Shown here piece after piece: positions 23,813-37,279 of a stretch of DNA of 64,000 nucleotides. Under the pieces are notes generated by a model. The model searched no databases and was not told the origin of the DNA. It saw only the letters and a list, made by a program, of their open reading frames with translations. The stretch is taken from positions 1,362,003-1,426,002 of the forward strand of contig NC_012438.1 of assembly GCF_000021545.1 (NCBI RefSeq). The letters are read 5' to 3'. Position numbers and translations under genes: made by a program. Numbering within the stretch: the first letter of the stretch is position 1; each line of letters opens with the position of its first letter. Origin of the DNA: Sulfurihydrogenibium azorense Az-Fu1. Lineage in GTDB: Bacteria; Aquificota; Aquificia; Aquificales; Hydrogenothermaceae.

Positions 23813-24640
23813 TTGATTATAAGAGTTGCCCACAGTCCTGATTCAGATGATGCATTTATGTTTTACGCTATCAATCAAAAAAAGATAGACACTAAAGGAT
23901 ACGAGTTTGTAGATATACTTTCCGACATAGAAACTCTCAACAGAGAAGCCCTTAAAGGAACGTATGAAGTGAGTGCCATATCTATCCATGCGTTTCCCTA
24001 CGTGGCAGACAAGTATGCCCTTTTATCAAGTGGTGCAAGTATGGGAGATAATTACGGACCTATGGTTGTTGCAAAACAGCCTTTTGACCCGAAAGAGTTA
24101 AAAAATAAAAAGATAGCAGTGCCTGGAACTTTAACCTCTGCATTTTTAGCCTTAAAACTCTTTGAACCAAACATAGACTATGTTGTAATACCTTTTGATA
24201 AAATAATAGAAGAAGTAAAATCTGGAAATGTAGATGCAGGGCTTATAATACATGAAGGACAGTTAACCTATCAAGATGAAGGTTTAGTATGTATTGTAGA
24301 CCTTGGTAAGTGGTGGCATGAAAAAACAGGAGGTTTACCACTACCTTTAGGTGGAAATGTAATAAGAAAAGATTTAGGTATTGAGATAATGAAAGAAATT
24401 TCCGAAATATTAAGAGAGAGCATTAAATACTCCCTTACCCATAGGGAAGAAGCTGTAGAGTATGCATTAAAGTTTGCAAGAGGAATGGATAAAAGTAAAG
24501 CTGATAAATTTATAGGAATGTATGTAAATGATTTAACGGTAGATTATGGAGAGAGAGGGAAAAAAGCAATACAACTGTTTTTAAAAGAGGCTTACGAAAA
24601 AGGTTTTATACCTAATATGCCTGAGATAACTTTTATTTAA
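23813..24640 (+). CDS. mqnD: 1,4-dihydroxy-6-naphthoate synthase (menaquinone, futalosine route)
   Basis: A 275-residue periplasmic-binding-protein-like lyase of the futalosine pathway to menaquinone. Motifs: RVAHSPDSDDAFMFYA at the N-terminus, SIHAFPYVADKYALLSSGAS, MGDNYGPMVVA, and LIIHEGQLTYQ with the catalytic His. Start is TTG 23813 with SD AGGAGG six bases upstream. MqnD rather than MqnA is favoured by the SPDSDD and GGLPLPLGGN segments. It fits a menaquinone- or methionaquinone-using respiratory chain that could feed cytochrome bd. Confidence 0.9.
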   Translation: MIIRVAHSPDSDDAFMFYAINQKKIDTKGYEFVDILSDIETLNREALKGTYEVSAISIHAFPYVADKYALLSSGASMGDNYGPMVVAKQPFDPKELKNKKIAVPGTLTSAFLALKLFEPNIDYVVIPFDKIIEEVKSGNVDAGLIIHEGQLTYQDEGLVCIVDLGKWWHEKTGGLPLPLGGNVIRKDLGIEIMKEISEILRESIKYSLTHREEAVEYALKFARGMDKSKADKFIGMYVNDLTVDYGERGKKAIQLFLKEAYEKGFIPNMPEITFI

Positions 24641-24652
24641 AGGGGAGATAAG

Positions 24653-25129
24653 ATGAAAATCCTTTACGTAGGAAAAGACAAAAATTCATACAAAATTTTA
24701 AATGAGGTAGCATCTTTAAGTCAATCAGAAGTTATAATGGTTGAAAGTTTGGAAGATGCAAAAAATTACATAACTACAAACAGAGATATCCACGGAATAA
24801 TAGCATCTCCAAAAGTAGATAACCTGCCTTCACTTCAGCTGTTATCTATCCTAAAGAGAGATGAAAATTTAAAAGATATTCCGTTTATAATACTTGGTGA
24901 AGACATTACAAAAGAAGATATTGAATATTACAAAGCTATGGGAGTTACAGAAGTTTTTGAAATACCATTCAATCCACTGGAAGTTTTCCTTATTTTAACT
25001 GCAGCTTTAAAGGACGCAAAAGGTGAAGAAGTTGTAAAACAGATACTTCACGAAGCTAAGAAAGATAAATCTTTATTTATGAAAATCCTTGAACTTATTA
25101 AAAAACTTTTTGGAATCAAAAGTGAGTAG
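24653..25129 (+). CDS. Pseudo-receiver domain protein
   Basis: A 158-residue protein with the fold pattern of a response-regulator receiver (about 1-120) and a helical, basic C-terminal tail (about 125-158). The phosphorylation residues are gone: the beta-3 Asp position reads IIASPK, the Thr/Ser after beta-4 reads IILGED, and the KP motif reads EIPFNP. It therefore cannot be a normal phospho-switch and may bind a partner constitutively. SD GGGGAG precedes the ATG. It overlaps the TOPRIM gene by eight bases, which suggests the two proteins act together. Confidence 0.7.
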   Translation: MKILYVGKDKNSYKILNEVASLSQSEVIMVESLEDAKNYITTNRDIHGIIASPKVDNLPSLQLLSILKRDENLKDIPFIILGEDITKEDIEYYKAMGVTEVFEIPFNPLEVFLILTAALKDAKGEEVVKQILHEAKKDKSLFMKILELIKKLFGIKSE

Positions 25130-25469
25130 TAAGTTTTCTTCATTTGAAGATTGGAAGATAAAACTAAAAGAAGAGTCCCAAGATAATTATACATGTGTGC
25201 TTGTAGAAGGTAAAAGAGACTTAAAAAAGTTATCAAGCTATGGAATTAGTAATATAATTGTTCTTCAGGGAAAAAAGTATTACGATGTTGTAGAAAGTAT
25301 TCTAAATAACTTTAACAAGTGTATTATTCTTTTTGATGTAGATAAACATGGAGATAAAATGTTTCAAAAATTTTCCCAGATGTTGAAAGCAGAAGGGATA
25401 CAAGTAGATTCATCTTACAGAGATTACATAAAATCTTTAAACATTGAAGAGATTGAAAATCTGCCTTAA
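25122..25469 (+). CDS. Small TOPRIM-domain protein
   Basis: About 115 residues. The TOPRIM motifs are CVLVEGKRD (catalytic Glu) and IILFDVDKHGDKM (DxD), as in the small stand-alone TOPRIM proteins and RNase M5. It would bind Mg and act on nucleic acid phosphates. The start is uncertain: GTG 25122 overlaps the previous stop by eight bases, and TTG codons further up are possible. It is placed between a pseudo-receiver gene and hisF. The biological substrate is unknown. Confidence 0.7.
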   Translation: MSSKFSSFEDWKIKLKEESQDNYTCVLVEGKRDLKKLSSYGISNIIVLQGKKYYDVVESILNNFNKCIILFDVDKHGDKMFQKFSQMLKAEGIQVDSSYRDYIKSLNIEEIENLP

Positions 25470-25503
25470 AATATTAATCTCAAAATTTTTTTAAGGAGAA
25501 AGA

Positions 25504-26262
25504 TTGTTAGCAAAACGTATTATACCTTGTTTAGACGTTAATAAGGGTAGAGTTGTAAAAGGTGTTAACTTTGTAAACCTGATAGACGCAGGAGACCCTG
25601 TAGAGATAGCAGCTGCATACGACAAAGAAGGAGCTGACGAGATAGTTTTTCTTGATATTACAGCTTCTGCAGAAGACAGAAATATTATATTAGATGTTGT
25701 TAAAAAGACAGCAGAAACAGTTTTTATGCCATTAACTGTAGGTGGTGGAGTAAGGTCTTTAGAAGACATAAGAAAACTTCTTGAAAATGGAGCAGATAAA
25801 GTATCTATAAACACTGCTGCCGTTAAAAATCCATCTTTGGTAGAAAGTGCAGCAGTTAGATTTGGGTCTTCTACTATAGTTGTGGCTATAGATGCAAAAA
25901 AAGTAAGTGAAAGTAAATGGGAAGTTTATATAAACGGTGGTAGGACGCCGACAGGAATAGATGCAGTCCAGTGGGCAAAAGCTGTAGAAGACTTAGGAGC
26001 TGGAGAGATACTCCTTACATCTATGGATAAAGACGGAACAAAATCAGGATACGATATAGAACTTACAAAAGCTGTATCTCAAGCTGTTAAAATACCAGTT
26101 ATAGCTTCAGGGGGAGCAGGTAAAAAGGAAGATTTTTATCAAGTTTTTGAAGAAGGAAAAGCAGATGCAGCTTTAGCAGCTTCCTTATTCCACTTTAAGG
26201 AGGTAGGGATAAAAGAATTAAAACAGTTTTTAAAGGAAAAAAATGTAAACGTGAGGATTTGA
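25504..26262 (+). CDS. hisF: Imidazole glycerol phosphate synthase cyclase subunit
   Basis: A 252-residue TIM barrel that uses ammonia from HisH to make imidazole glycerol phosphate (histidine) and AICAR. Catalytic Asp residues are in [14 protein letters not shown] (D11) and VVAIDAKK, with GGGVRS and ASGGAGK phosphate-binding loops. TTG start with SD AAGGAG five bases upstream. The next gene cimA follows one base after the stop. hisH is not in the window. Confidence 0.96.
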   Translation: MLAKRIIPCLDVNKGRVVKGVNFVNLIDAGDPVEIAAAYDKEGADEIVFLDITASAEDRNIILDVVKKTAETVFMPLTVGGGVRSLEDIRKLLENGADKVSINTAAVKNPSLVESAAVRFGSSTIVVAIDAKKVSESKWEVYINGGRTPTGIDAVQWAKAVEDLGAGEILLTSMDKDGTKSGYDIELTKAVSQAVKIPVIASGGAGKKEDFYQVFEEGKADAALAASLFHFKEVGIKELKQFLKEKNVNVRI

Positions 26263-26263
26263 T

Positions 26264-27865
26264 ATGGAAAAACAAGTATTAATATACGATACAACACTAA
26301 GGGACGGAACACAAGCAGAAGGTGTAAGTGTATCTGTTGAAGATAAGTTAAGAATTGCAGAAAAGTTAGCAGATTTTGGCGTACACTACATAGAAGGTGG
26401 TTGGCCAGGTTCAAATCCAAAAGATATGACATTTTTCAAAGAAGTAAAAAAGTTAAACTTAAAAAATACCAAAATAACAGCTTTTGGATCTACAAGAAGA
26501 TCTTCTTTAAAAGTAGAGGAAGATCCACAGATTCAGGATTTAATAAAGGCAGAAACACCAGTTATAACTATTTTTGGTAAATCTTGGGATTTACATGTAA
26601 CCCAAGCTCTCAAGACAACCTTAGAAAAAAATCTTGAGATGATATACGATTCTATCTCTTATTTAAAAAAGTATGTAGATGAAGTTATCTTTGATGCAGA
26701 ACACTTTTTTGATGGATTTAAAGAAAACCCAGATTACGCTATAGAAGTTTTAAAAGTAGCTCAACAAGGGGGAGCTGACTTTTTAATTCTTTGTGATACA
26801 AACGGAGGAAGCCTTCCTACAGATATAGAAAAAGCGTTTAAAGCTGTAAAAGAGGCAGGTATCACTGCTAAACTAGGCATTCACGCCCATAACGACTCAG
26901 ATACAGCTGTTTGGAACTCTATTGTAGCCGTCTTACATGGAGCGATCCAAGTACATGGGACCATAAACGGTATAGGAGAAAGATGTGGAAATGCTAACCT
27001 CTGCTCTATCATTCCTAATCTATCTTTAAAACTTGGATACGAAACAGTCCCAAGAGAAAATATAAAAAGGTTAAAAGAAATATCTAACTTCGTTTCAGAT
27101 ATCCTAAATATGCCAGTACCAAAAAATATGCCTTACGTTGGAGATAGTGCATTTGCCCATAAAGGTGGAGTACACGCATCAGCAGTTTTAAGAAATCCAA
27201 GAAGTTATGAACACATCTTACCACAAGAAGTAGGCAACAGAAGAAAAGTATTGGTATCAGACTTAGCAGGAAAAAGTAATATTATATACAAAGCAAAAGA
27301 GATAGGAATAGAAATAGATGAAAAAGATGAAAGACTTACAAAACTTGTACAAGAAATAAAAGAGTTAGAAAATCAAGGTTATCACTTTGAAGCAGCTGAA
27401 GCTTCTTTAGAACTACTTATAAGAAAACATCTAGGAACGCTACCGAAGTACTTTGATTTAGATGCTTACAGAGTTTTAATAGCAAGAAGGTACACAGACA
27501 AAAGTCCTATATCAGAAGCAACAGTAAGGATAAAAATAGAAAATCATTACGAGCATACCGCATCTTTAGGTTATGGTCCTGTTAATGCATTGGATAAAGC
27601 ATTAAAAAAGGCTTTGACAGCTGTATATCCTTCACTTGCAGAAGTTGAGCTTATAGACTATAAAGTTAGAATAGTTAACGAAAGTGGTGGAACAGCTGCA
27701 AAAATAAGAGTGCTAATAGAAAGTAGAGATAAAAGTAAAAAATGGGGAACTGTAGGAGTTTCTGATAACATTATAGAAGCCTCTTGGCAAGCAGTAGTTG
27801 ACAGTATTGTTTATAAACTTGTAAAGGATGGTATAAAACCTGCTGGGGGAAATAAGGATGCATAA
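26264..27865 (+). CDS. cimA: (R)-citramalate synthase
   Basis: A 533-residue HMGL-family enzyme condensing pyruvate and acetyl-CoA to citramalate, the threonine-independent route to isoleucine. The N-terminal [28 protein letters not shown] and the metal-site [10 protein letters not shown] with [14 protein letters not shown] distinguish CimA from 2-isopropylmalate synthase. The C-terminal third (about 390-525) is the regulatory LeuA dimer domain. It overlaps the following methyltransferase gene by eight bases. Confidence 0.93.
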   Translation: MEKQVLIYDTTLRDGTQAEGVSVSVEDKLRIAEKLADFGVHYIEGGWPGSNPKDMTFFKEVKKLNLKNTKITAFGSTRRSSLKVEEDPQIQDLIKAETPVITIFGKSWDLHVTQALKTTLEKNLEMIYDSISYLKKYVDEVIFDAEHFFDGFKENPDYAIEVLKVAQQGGADFLILCDTNGGSLPTDIEKAFKAVKEAGITAKLGIHAHNDSDTAVWNSIVAVLHGAIQVHGTINGIGERCGNANLCSIIPNLSLKLGYETVPRENIKRLKEISNFVSDILNMPVPKNMPYVGDSAFAHKGGVHASAVLRNPRSYEHILPQEVGNRRKVLVSDLAGKSNIIYKAKEIGIEIDEKDERLTKLVQEIKELENQGYHFEAAEASLELLIRKHLGTLPKYFDLDAYRVLIARRYTDKSPISEATVRIKIENHYEHTASLGYGPVNALDKALKKALTAVYPSLAEVELIDYKVRIVNESGGTAAKIRVLIESRDKSKKWGTVGVSDNIIEASWQAVVDSIVYKLVKDGIKPAGGNKDA

Positions 27866-28430
27866 CGACCATGTTTACATATCTGTAGTTCATTACCCTG
27901 CTTTAAACAAAGAAAAAAAATGGGTATGTACATCTTTTACAACTTTAGATTTCCATGATATAGCAAGGCCAGCAAGGACTTACGAACTTGCAGGTTATTA
28001 CATAGTACAGCCACTTGAGGCTCAGCAGTTTGTTATAAAAGAGCAGATAAAGTACTGGACGGAAGGTTTTGGAGCTTCTTTTAACCCAAAAAGGTCTATG
28101 GCAGGTAGTTTAGTAAAAGTTGTTTCTTCTATCACAGAGATGTTAGAAAAGATAAAAGAAGAAAAAGGAAAGTATCCAAAATTAATAGCAACTTCAGCGA
28201 AAAAGTATCCTCAAACTGTAAGTTATTCCCAGATGAGAGAGATTTTAAATAAAAAGGATGACGTGTATCTTATTTTACTTGGAACAGGTTGGGGTATGCC
28301 TCCAGAGTTAGTTGAGAGCTGTGATTACATTTTAGAACCTATATTAGGTCCAGGAGATTACAATCATCTATCCGTAAGAAACGCAGCTGCTATCATCTTA
28401 GATAGACTTTTTTCTATTAATAGGTGTTAA
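27858..28430 (+). CDS. SPOUT-type RNA methyltransferase (Methyltrn_RNA_4-like)
   Basis: A 190-residue protein resembling the small SAM-dependent RNA methyltransferases typified by Thermotoga TM1570. The C-terminal half has the trefoil-knot pattern: [15 protein letters not shown] and [20 protein letters not shown]. The N-terminal part ([30 protein letters not shown]) fits the same family. Target RNA is not evident. It is translated by coupling with cimA and followed by mraY in 12 bases. Confidence 0.8.
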   Translation: MHNDHVYISVVHYPALNKEKKWVCTSFTTLDFHDIARPARTYELAGYYIVQPLEAQQFVIKEQIKYWTEGFGASFNPKRSMAGSLVKVVSSITEMLEKIKEEKGKYPKLIATSAKKYPQTVSYSQMREILNKKDDVYLILLGTGWGMPPELVESCDYILEPILGPGDYNHLSVRNAAAIILDRLFSINRC

Positions 28431-28442
28431 AAAGGAGATTTA

Positions 28443-29510
28443 ATGTTTTACCATATATTTTATGAGTATTTAGATGTAAACATATTCAAGTATATAACAT
28501 TTAGAGGCTTTTATGCTTTACTGACAGCATTTTTTATATCGTTAATCTTGGGTCCTTACATTATAGAAAGGTTAAAAGTCTTTCAAAATAAACAAGGTGG
28601 GTATGTAAGACAGGATACTCCCGATTGGCATCAGATAAAGAAACACACACCTACAATGGGAGGAGTTTTGATACTTTTATCTGTTTTATTTACATCCTTT
28701 TTATGGTGTCGTCTTGATAATGTTTATATATGGCTTTTAATGTTTACATTTTTATCTTTTGGTCTTATTGGGTTTTTAGATGATTATAAAAAAATAAAGG
28801 ATAAAAAAGGTTTGTCTTCTAAGGCAAAATTTTTGATGCAGCTTGTATCAGCAACTTTAATATCTGTAGTGTTGTATCTATATCCTAAGTTTAATACTGT
28901 TTTATACTTCCCATTTTTTAAAAATTTAAGTTTAGATTTGGGTATTTTTTATATTCCTTTAATGATTTTTATAATAGTAGGTGCATCAAACGCTGTTAAC
29001 TTAACAGATGGACTTGATGGTTTGGCTATAGGACCTTCTTTAATATCAGTTTCTACTTTTGCGGTGTTTGCTTACATCAGTGGTAATATTGTTTTATCTA
29101 AATATCTTATAGTTCCTTACGTTGAAGGTAGTGGAGAGATAACTGTTTTCCTTCTGGCCTTACTGGGTGCAGGACTTGGGTTTTTATGGTTTAATTCCTT
29201 TCCAGCTGAGATGTTTATGGGAGATGCAGGAGCTCTATCTATAGGTGCTGTTTTAGGACTTACATCTATAATAACAAAACAAGAGATTGTTTTAGCTATA
29301 GTAGGTGGGATATTTGTATTAGAGACTTTATCTGTTATAGCTCAAGTAAGCTACTACAGGTTAACAGGTGGTAAAAGACTTTTTAAAATGGCTCCTATTC
29401 ATCACCACTTTGAACTTCACGGTATTCCTGAACCAAAGATAGTAGTTAGAGTATGGATAATATCTCTCCTTCTTTCAATTATAGCCTTATCAACACTAAA
29501 AATTAGATAG
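28443..29510 (+). CDS. mraY: Phospho-N-acetylmuramoyl-pentapeptide transferase
   Basis: A 355-residue polytopic membrane enzyme (about ten helices) making lipid I from UDP-MurNAc-pentapeptide and undecaprenyl phosphate. Key segments: HTPTMGG, FLDDYKKI with the paired Asp, NLTDGLDGLAIG, FNSFPAEMFMGDAGALS and KMAPIHHHFELHG. Good SD (AAGGAG). The other mur-cluster genes are not adjacent. It overlaps the convergent ntrY-like gene by 15 bases at the 3' ends. Confidence 0.96.
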   Translation: MFYHIFYEYLDVNIFKYITFRGFYALLTAFFISLILGPYIIERLKVFQNKQGGYVRQDTPDWHQIKKHTPTMGGVLILLSVLFTSFLWCRLDNVYIWLLMFTFLSFGLIGFLDDYKKIKDKKGLSSKAKFLMQLVSATLISVVLYLYPKFNTVLYFPFFKNLSLDLGIFYIPLMIFIIVGASNAVNLTDGLDGLAIGPSLISVSTFAVFAYISGNIVLSKYLIVPYVEGSGEITVFLLALLGAGLGFLWFNSFPAEMFMGDAGALSIGAVLGLTSIITKQEIVLAIVGGIFVLETLSVIAQVSYYRLTGGKRLFKMAPIHHHFELHGIPEPKIVVRVWIISLLLSIIALSTLKIR

Positions 29511-31463
29511 CTTTATTAAAAATTTTGCACCTTTACTACTTTCTAATGCTTGTATTTCTCCATTATGGTTTTCTATTATCTCTTTTGTAATCGCTAGTCC
29601 AAGTCCGCTACCTTTCGGTTTTTTAGAGTAGTAAGGTAAAAACACTTTATCTAAATCTTCTTTTGTTATTCCTCTTCCGTTGTCTTCAAAAAGTATTAAC
29701 ACACTGTTTTCTTGTAGCTTTACAGTAATTTTTAAATAGTCAGCTTCTTCGTAAGAGTTTTGAATTATATTTGAAAATGCCTGCTTTAAAAGTTTTTTAT
29801 TCCCTTTGATAAAAGGTTTATACTGGCATTCTATCTCAACTTTAAATCGTTCATCTATATAACTTTCAGCCGTTTCGTTCAATAGCTGACAAAGGTCTAC
29901 AATCTCTTTTTCAAATTCTGAGAAAGAAAGACCAAACTGGTTAAACTCCTTAACAAGTTGAGATAGATGCTCTGTTTCAGAGATTATAACTAATGTTGCT
30001 TTTTCTATAATCTGGTCTATGTTTGGGTTTTTCTTTTTCCACTGGTTTATTATCCTTTCTGCAGACAGCTTTATTGGTGTAAGTGGATTTTTTATCTCAT
30101 GGGCTATTCTTTGGGCTACTTCTTTCCACATCTTTAATTTTTGTGCTGATATGATATCTGTAATGTCATCGAAAACAATAACGTATCCTTCTTTTGATAT
30201 ATTCGTTATTTTAACTAGTAAAGTTTTACCATTTATCTCTACTATCTGTTCTTTTTCATTTGATAAATCTAACTTAAACTCGTTAGCAAAGTCCTTTATG
30301 TGCTTTCTTTTGAATCTTTCAACATCCTCTCCCAAAATTGATTTAGCAGATAGATTTATATTCTCCACTTTTCCATCCTCTGAAGAGTAAACTACACCTG
30401 CTCTTATGTTATTTAAAATTGCTTCTAAGTACTCTTTATTCTTCCTAAGTATATTATTTCTTTCTTCTAACTTTTTGTAAAGTAGGTTAAGTCTATCTAC
30501 CATTTTGTTAAACTCTTCTATCAGTATTCCAAACTCATCTTGTGCTTTTAAATCTATCTTTACAGATAAATCACCTTCTGAGAGTCTTTTAGAAGCATCT
30601 ACGAGAGCTTCTAGAGGTTTTGTGATGTTGGTTATTATAAATCTACTGAGCCAAAAGGCAGCAAATATAACTGATATGGTAATTGTGAGTAGTATGAGGA
30701 TATAACCTATACGGATAGGTGTTTTGTAAAACTTTAACTGGTTGTAAATCTCAAGTATTAGAGCTGTATCTTCCTTTGAAAGGATTATATCTTTGGGTAG
30801 TTCGTAAACTAAAAGTATTTTTCTATTACTGTCTAAAATGTTTTGATAAACAATCTTGTTTTCATAAGTGATAAAGCCTTCTTTCCCAAGGGCATTTAAA
30901 ATTTCTCTATCGTAGGGTTTTCCATAAAACTCTAAAAGTCTTCCTTCACTATCGTTTATAGCAACTGTTCTAAGTCCTAAAAAATCTACTGCATCTTTGG
31001 GTTTTAATACACCTTCTTTGATTGATGTATAGATTTTATACACCCATTCTTGGTTTGAGGTAATGTTTTGGGTTACTATCGTGTCTAACTTACTAAGGGC
31101 ATTTCCTACTTTTCCAGAAAACCAAAGGTTTGTGGCACTTGATATAATAGAAACAGACACTGTAAAAAGTATCATTGAAGGGATTATAATCATTAAAACT
31201 AATATAACTGTAAGTTTTAACCTTAGTTTTCCTTTGATACCTTCTTGGAAAAAGATTTTTATAATGTATCTAAGTAAAGATGCAAATATGATTATAAAGA
31301 AGATTACATCAATGTTTAAAATGAATAAGAAAATGTAAGGGTTAAGTACATCTTTAACCTTTTCAAGTTTGTTAAAGATATAGTAATTTCCACCTAAAAA
31401 TAGAATAAAAGAAACAAGGAATATGATAAGATTTCTCTTTGTTTTATCCTTTTCTAAGTTCAT
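29496..31463 (-). CDS. NtrY-like membrane sensor histidine kinase
   Basis: A 655-residue kinase with several N-terminal helices (two or three in the first 110 residues), an extracytoplasmic region to about 240, another helix (about 245-268), HAMP (270-325), PAS (about 345-430), then HisKA with the phospho-His in AHEIKNPLTPIKLSAERI and an HATPase domain with NIIQNSYEEAD, DNGRGI and GSGLGLAI boxes. This architecture is that of NtrY. The response regulator (NtrX type) is not adjacent. It is the last gene of a seven-gene minus-strand run, three bases after the citryl-CoA-lyase-like gene. Confidence 0.88.
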   Translation of the reverse strand: MNLEKDKTKRNLIIFLVSFILFLGGNYYIFNKLEKVKDVLNPYIFLFILNIDVIFFIIIFASLLRYIIKIFFQEGIKGKLRLKLTVILVLMIIIPSMILFTVSVSIISSATNLWFSGKVGNALSKLDTIVTQNITSNQEWVYKIYTSIKEGVLKPKDAVDFLGLRTVAINDSEGRLLEFYGKPYDREILNALGKEGFITYENKIVYQNILDSNRKILLVYELPKDIILSKEDTALILEIYNQLKFYKTPIRIGYILILLTITISVIFAAFWLSRFIITNITKPLEALVDASKRLSEGDLSVKIDLKAQDEFGILIEEFNKMVDRLNLLYKKLEERNNILRKNKEYLEAILNNIRAGVVYSSEDGKVENINLSAKSILGEDVERFKRKHIKDFANEFKLDLSNEKEQIVEINGKTLLVKITNISKEGYVIVFDDITDIISAQKLKMWKEVAQRIAHEIKNPLTPIKLSAERIINQWKKKNPNIDQIIEKATLVIISETEHLSQLVKEFNQFGLSFSEFEKEIVDLCQLLNETAESYIDERFKVEIECQYKPFIKGNKKLLKQAFSNIIQNSYEEADYLKITVKLQENSVLILFEDNGRGITKEDLDKVFLPYYSKKPKGSGLGLAITKEIIENHNGEIQALESSKGAKFLIKLSNF

Positions 31464-31465
31464 TA

Positions 31466-32233
31466 CTATTCAAGGTTTCTTGGTGGATGGCCTTGATACT
31501 CTATCTCTTCTTCATCTAACCTTCTGAAAGGTGGTTCTTGAGTTAGTTCTTCAAATGCATGGGCAACAAGTCCTGGGATTCTACCTATAATAAAAAACCC
31601 TTTTCCAAGTCTGTAATCAAATCCCATATCAGAGGTTATGGCTGCAATTGCACCATCTACGTTTAACACAAGTTTTTTACCTTTTATTTTGTATATCTCT
31701 TCTTCTAAAGCCAAAGCAAGTCTACAGTGTTTTCCAAAAAGACCTAACTCTTTTGCTAAGTTCATAAGTTTTTTTGTTCTAGGGTCAAAGTCTTTATAGT
31801 ATTTATGTCCAAATCCTGATATCTTCCACTTCTCTTTTACCACTTTCTCTGCAAGTCTTGTAGCTACAGCTTCTACATCTTCCTCATCTTTTCCATACTC
31901 TTGCAGGAATCTCATAGCATCTTCTAAAGCTCCACCGTGATAATCTCCAAATGTAAGTACTCCTGCAGCTACCCCTACGTGGAGGCTGTTTCCTCCTGAT
32001 ATAACGTTTCTCAGAGCAACTACTGATGGTGGAGCTACCCCGTGGTCTATTACAGACACAAATATTGCATCAAACATCTTCTTTTCTTTTTCTGTTGGGA
32101 GTTCCCCTTTTAAAAGTAGATAGATGCCTTCAGAAAAGGAAAGTTTACCTATCATCTGGGTTAAAGGGTATCCTCGTATATAAGTCTCTTCTTTTGTGTT
32201 AAACGATATCTTAGTTCTCCATTTTTGAGCCAT
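31466..32233 (-). CDS. Citryl-CoA lyase-like (short citrate synthase homologue)
   Basis: A 255-residue protein of the citrate synthase superfamily but only about 60 percent of full citrate synthase length. This is the size of citryl-CoA lyase, the second enzyme of citrate cleavage in Hydrogenobacter, and of the C-terminal domain of ATP-citrate lyase. Catalytic residues are present: DHGVAPPS, SGGNSLHVGVAAG, GFGHKYYKDFDPR (His) and VDGAIAA (Asp). It would split citryl-CoA into acetyl-CoA and oxaloacetate in the reverse TCA cycle. The partner citryl-CoA synthetase is not in the window. Confidence 0.82.
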   Translation of the reverse strand: MAQKWRTKISFNTKEETYIRGYPLTQMIGKLSFSEGIYLLLKGELPTEKEKKMFDAIFVSVIDHGVAPPSVVALRNVISGGNSLHVGVAAGVLTFGDYHGGALEDAMRFLQEYGKDEEDVEAVATRLAEKVVKEKWKISGFGHKYYKDFDPRTKKLMNLAKELGLFGKHCRLALALEEEIYKIKGKKLVLNVDGAIAAITSDMGFDYRLGKGFFIIGRIPGLVAHAFEELTQEPPFRRLDEEEIEYQGHPPRNLE

Positions 32234-32235
32234 GT

Positions 32236-32873
32236 TTACACCTCTACTTCTTTTAGACTATTTATTACGTATTCAGGGTTTAAAGATAAAGCCAGTTGTT
32301 TGTTTCCATAACCATGTAGGACAAGACAGCTTTTGACTTGGGCATTTTTTGCTGTGAGAATGTCTGTTTCACTGTCTCCAATAAGGATTGAGTTTTGGTT
32401 GCTAACTTTTAACTTTTCTAAAGTGTAAAAAACTGGCACTGGACTTGGTTTTTTTTCAGAAGTTGTATCAGCTCCAACCACTAAATCTATGTAGTTTAAA
32501 ATACCAAGTTTATCTAATATTCTTCTTGATAAATTTTCGTACTTATTTGTGACTACTGCTGTTAACTTGCCACTTTCTTTTATTTTTATAACTGTTTCTT
32601 GTGCTCCTTCGTAAAGTTTTGAATAGATAACAGGATTTTCAAAGTAAAACTCTCTAAAAAGTTCTAAAGCTTTGTCTCTTATATCTTGTGGATAGTCTGG
32701 TATTAGGTCTTCTATAAGCTTTTTAGCTCCATAACCTACTTTTGAGACTACTTCTTGTGTTGTTTTTGTTGGAATCTTTAACTTTTCAAATGCATAGTTT
32801 ACGGCAATAGCTATATCTTCTGCTGAATCTAACAAAGTTCCATCTAAATCAAACATGAAAAGTTCAATATGTT

Positions 32874-32877
<4 letters not shown>
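32236..32877 (-). CDS. gph: HAD phosphatase, phosphoglycolate phosphatase-like
   Basis: A 213-residue HAD hydrolase. Motif I FDLDGTLLDS carries the nucleophile Asp, motif II is VVTNK, and the region LIGDSETDILTAK carries the acidic pair; a helical cap lies between. Phosphoglycolate phosphatase (removing the 2-phosphoglycolate made by side reactions) is the closest match, with pyrophosphatase PpaX-type activity possible. Its ATG overlaps the ftsB-like stop by four bases. Confidence 0.85.
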
Positions 32878-35979
<3,102 letters not shown>

Positions 35980-35987
<8 letters not shown>

Positions 35988-37215
35988 ACTGTATATCACC
36001 TTCCATGTTCTCTATAAAAGCTTCGTGGAGAGCCCTTACTGCAAGCTCTGCATACTTTTCATCTATAAGACAAGATATTTTTATCTCAGAAGTTGATATT
36101 GCGTATATGTTGATACCTTCTTTGTATAGGACTTCAAACATCTTTCCAGCAACACCTGAGTGGGTTTTCATACCAAGGCCTACTACTGAGATTTTTGCAA
36201 TTTTATCGTTTCTTTCAACATCTTCAGCTCCAACTTCCTTCGCCACTTCCCTTGCTATCTCTTCAGCGTAATCTGCATCAGTTTTATTAACAGTAAAAGA
36301 GATATCTGTAAATCCTTTGTGGGAAACGTTCTGAACTATCATATCAACGACTATATTCTTATCTCCTAAGGCTTTGAAAAGTTTTGCAGCTACCCCGGGT
36401 TTGTCAGGTACTCTAACAACTGTTATTCTTGACTCTTTTAATTCGTGAGAAATCCCTCTTACTACTACTTTTTCCATCTCTTCATTCTCCTCCATTATCC
36501 AAGTTCCTTCTTCATCGTTAAAAGAAGACCTTACATGTATTTTTACGCCATACTTGGCTCCAAACTCTACAGACCTTATCTGCATCACTTTAGATCCTAA
36601 AGATGCCATTTCCATCATCTCTTCGTAAGATATTACAGGTATTTTTCTCGCATTTTCTACTATTCTTGGGTCAGCTGTAAAGACACCTGGAACGTCTGTA
36701 TAAATCTCACATACATCGGCCTTTAACGCTGCAGCCAAAGCTACCGCCGAAGTATCAGAACCTCCTCTACCTAACGTTGTAATATCTCCATCTTCACTTA
36801 CACCTTGAAATCCGGCTACTATAACAACCTTTCCTTCGTCAAGATGTTTTCTTATTCTATGGGTATCTATCTTTTTTATTCTTGCTTTTGTGTGGACGTT
36901 ATCTGTTATGATAGGCACTTGCCAACCTGTTAAACTAATAGCTGGCACACCTAACTCTTGTAATGCAATAGCAACCAACCCTATAGCGACTTGCTCACCT
37001 GTTGCTACAACCATATCTTGCTCTCGAGGATTTGGTCTGTTTGACAGCTCTCTTGTAAGACCAATTAATCTGTCAGTTTCTCCGGTCATTGCAGAAGATA
37101 CTACAACTACTTGATTTCCTTCATCTACAGCCTTTTTTATCTTTCTTGCAACATTTTTTATCCTTTCTATATTACCTACAGAAGTGCCACCATACTTTTG
37201 AACGATTAAAGGCAA
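35980..37215 (-). CDS. lysC: Aspartate kinase
   Basis: A 411-residue kinase starting the aspartate family pathway. [11 protein letters not shown] binds [22 protein letters not shown] is the kinase signature, and two ACT domains (about 265-410) with [13 protein letters not shown] and AGKMFEVLY sense lysine or threonine. Start is TTG with SD AGGAGG seven bases upstream. It leads the minus-strand run and faces the elyC-like gene across a short divergent promoter region. Confidence 0.96.
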
Positions 37216-37279
37216 CAGTTATCCTCCTAATGAGTTGTAAATATGTTATTATAATTCTAACATAATTTAAAGGTGTGAG

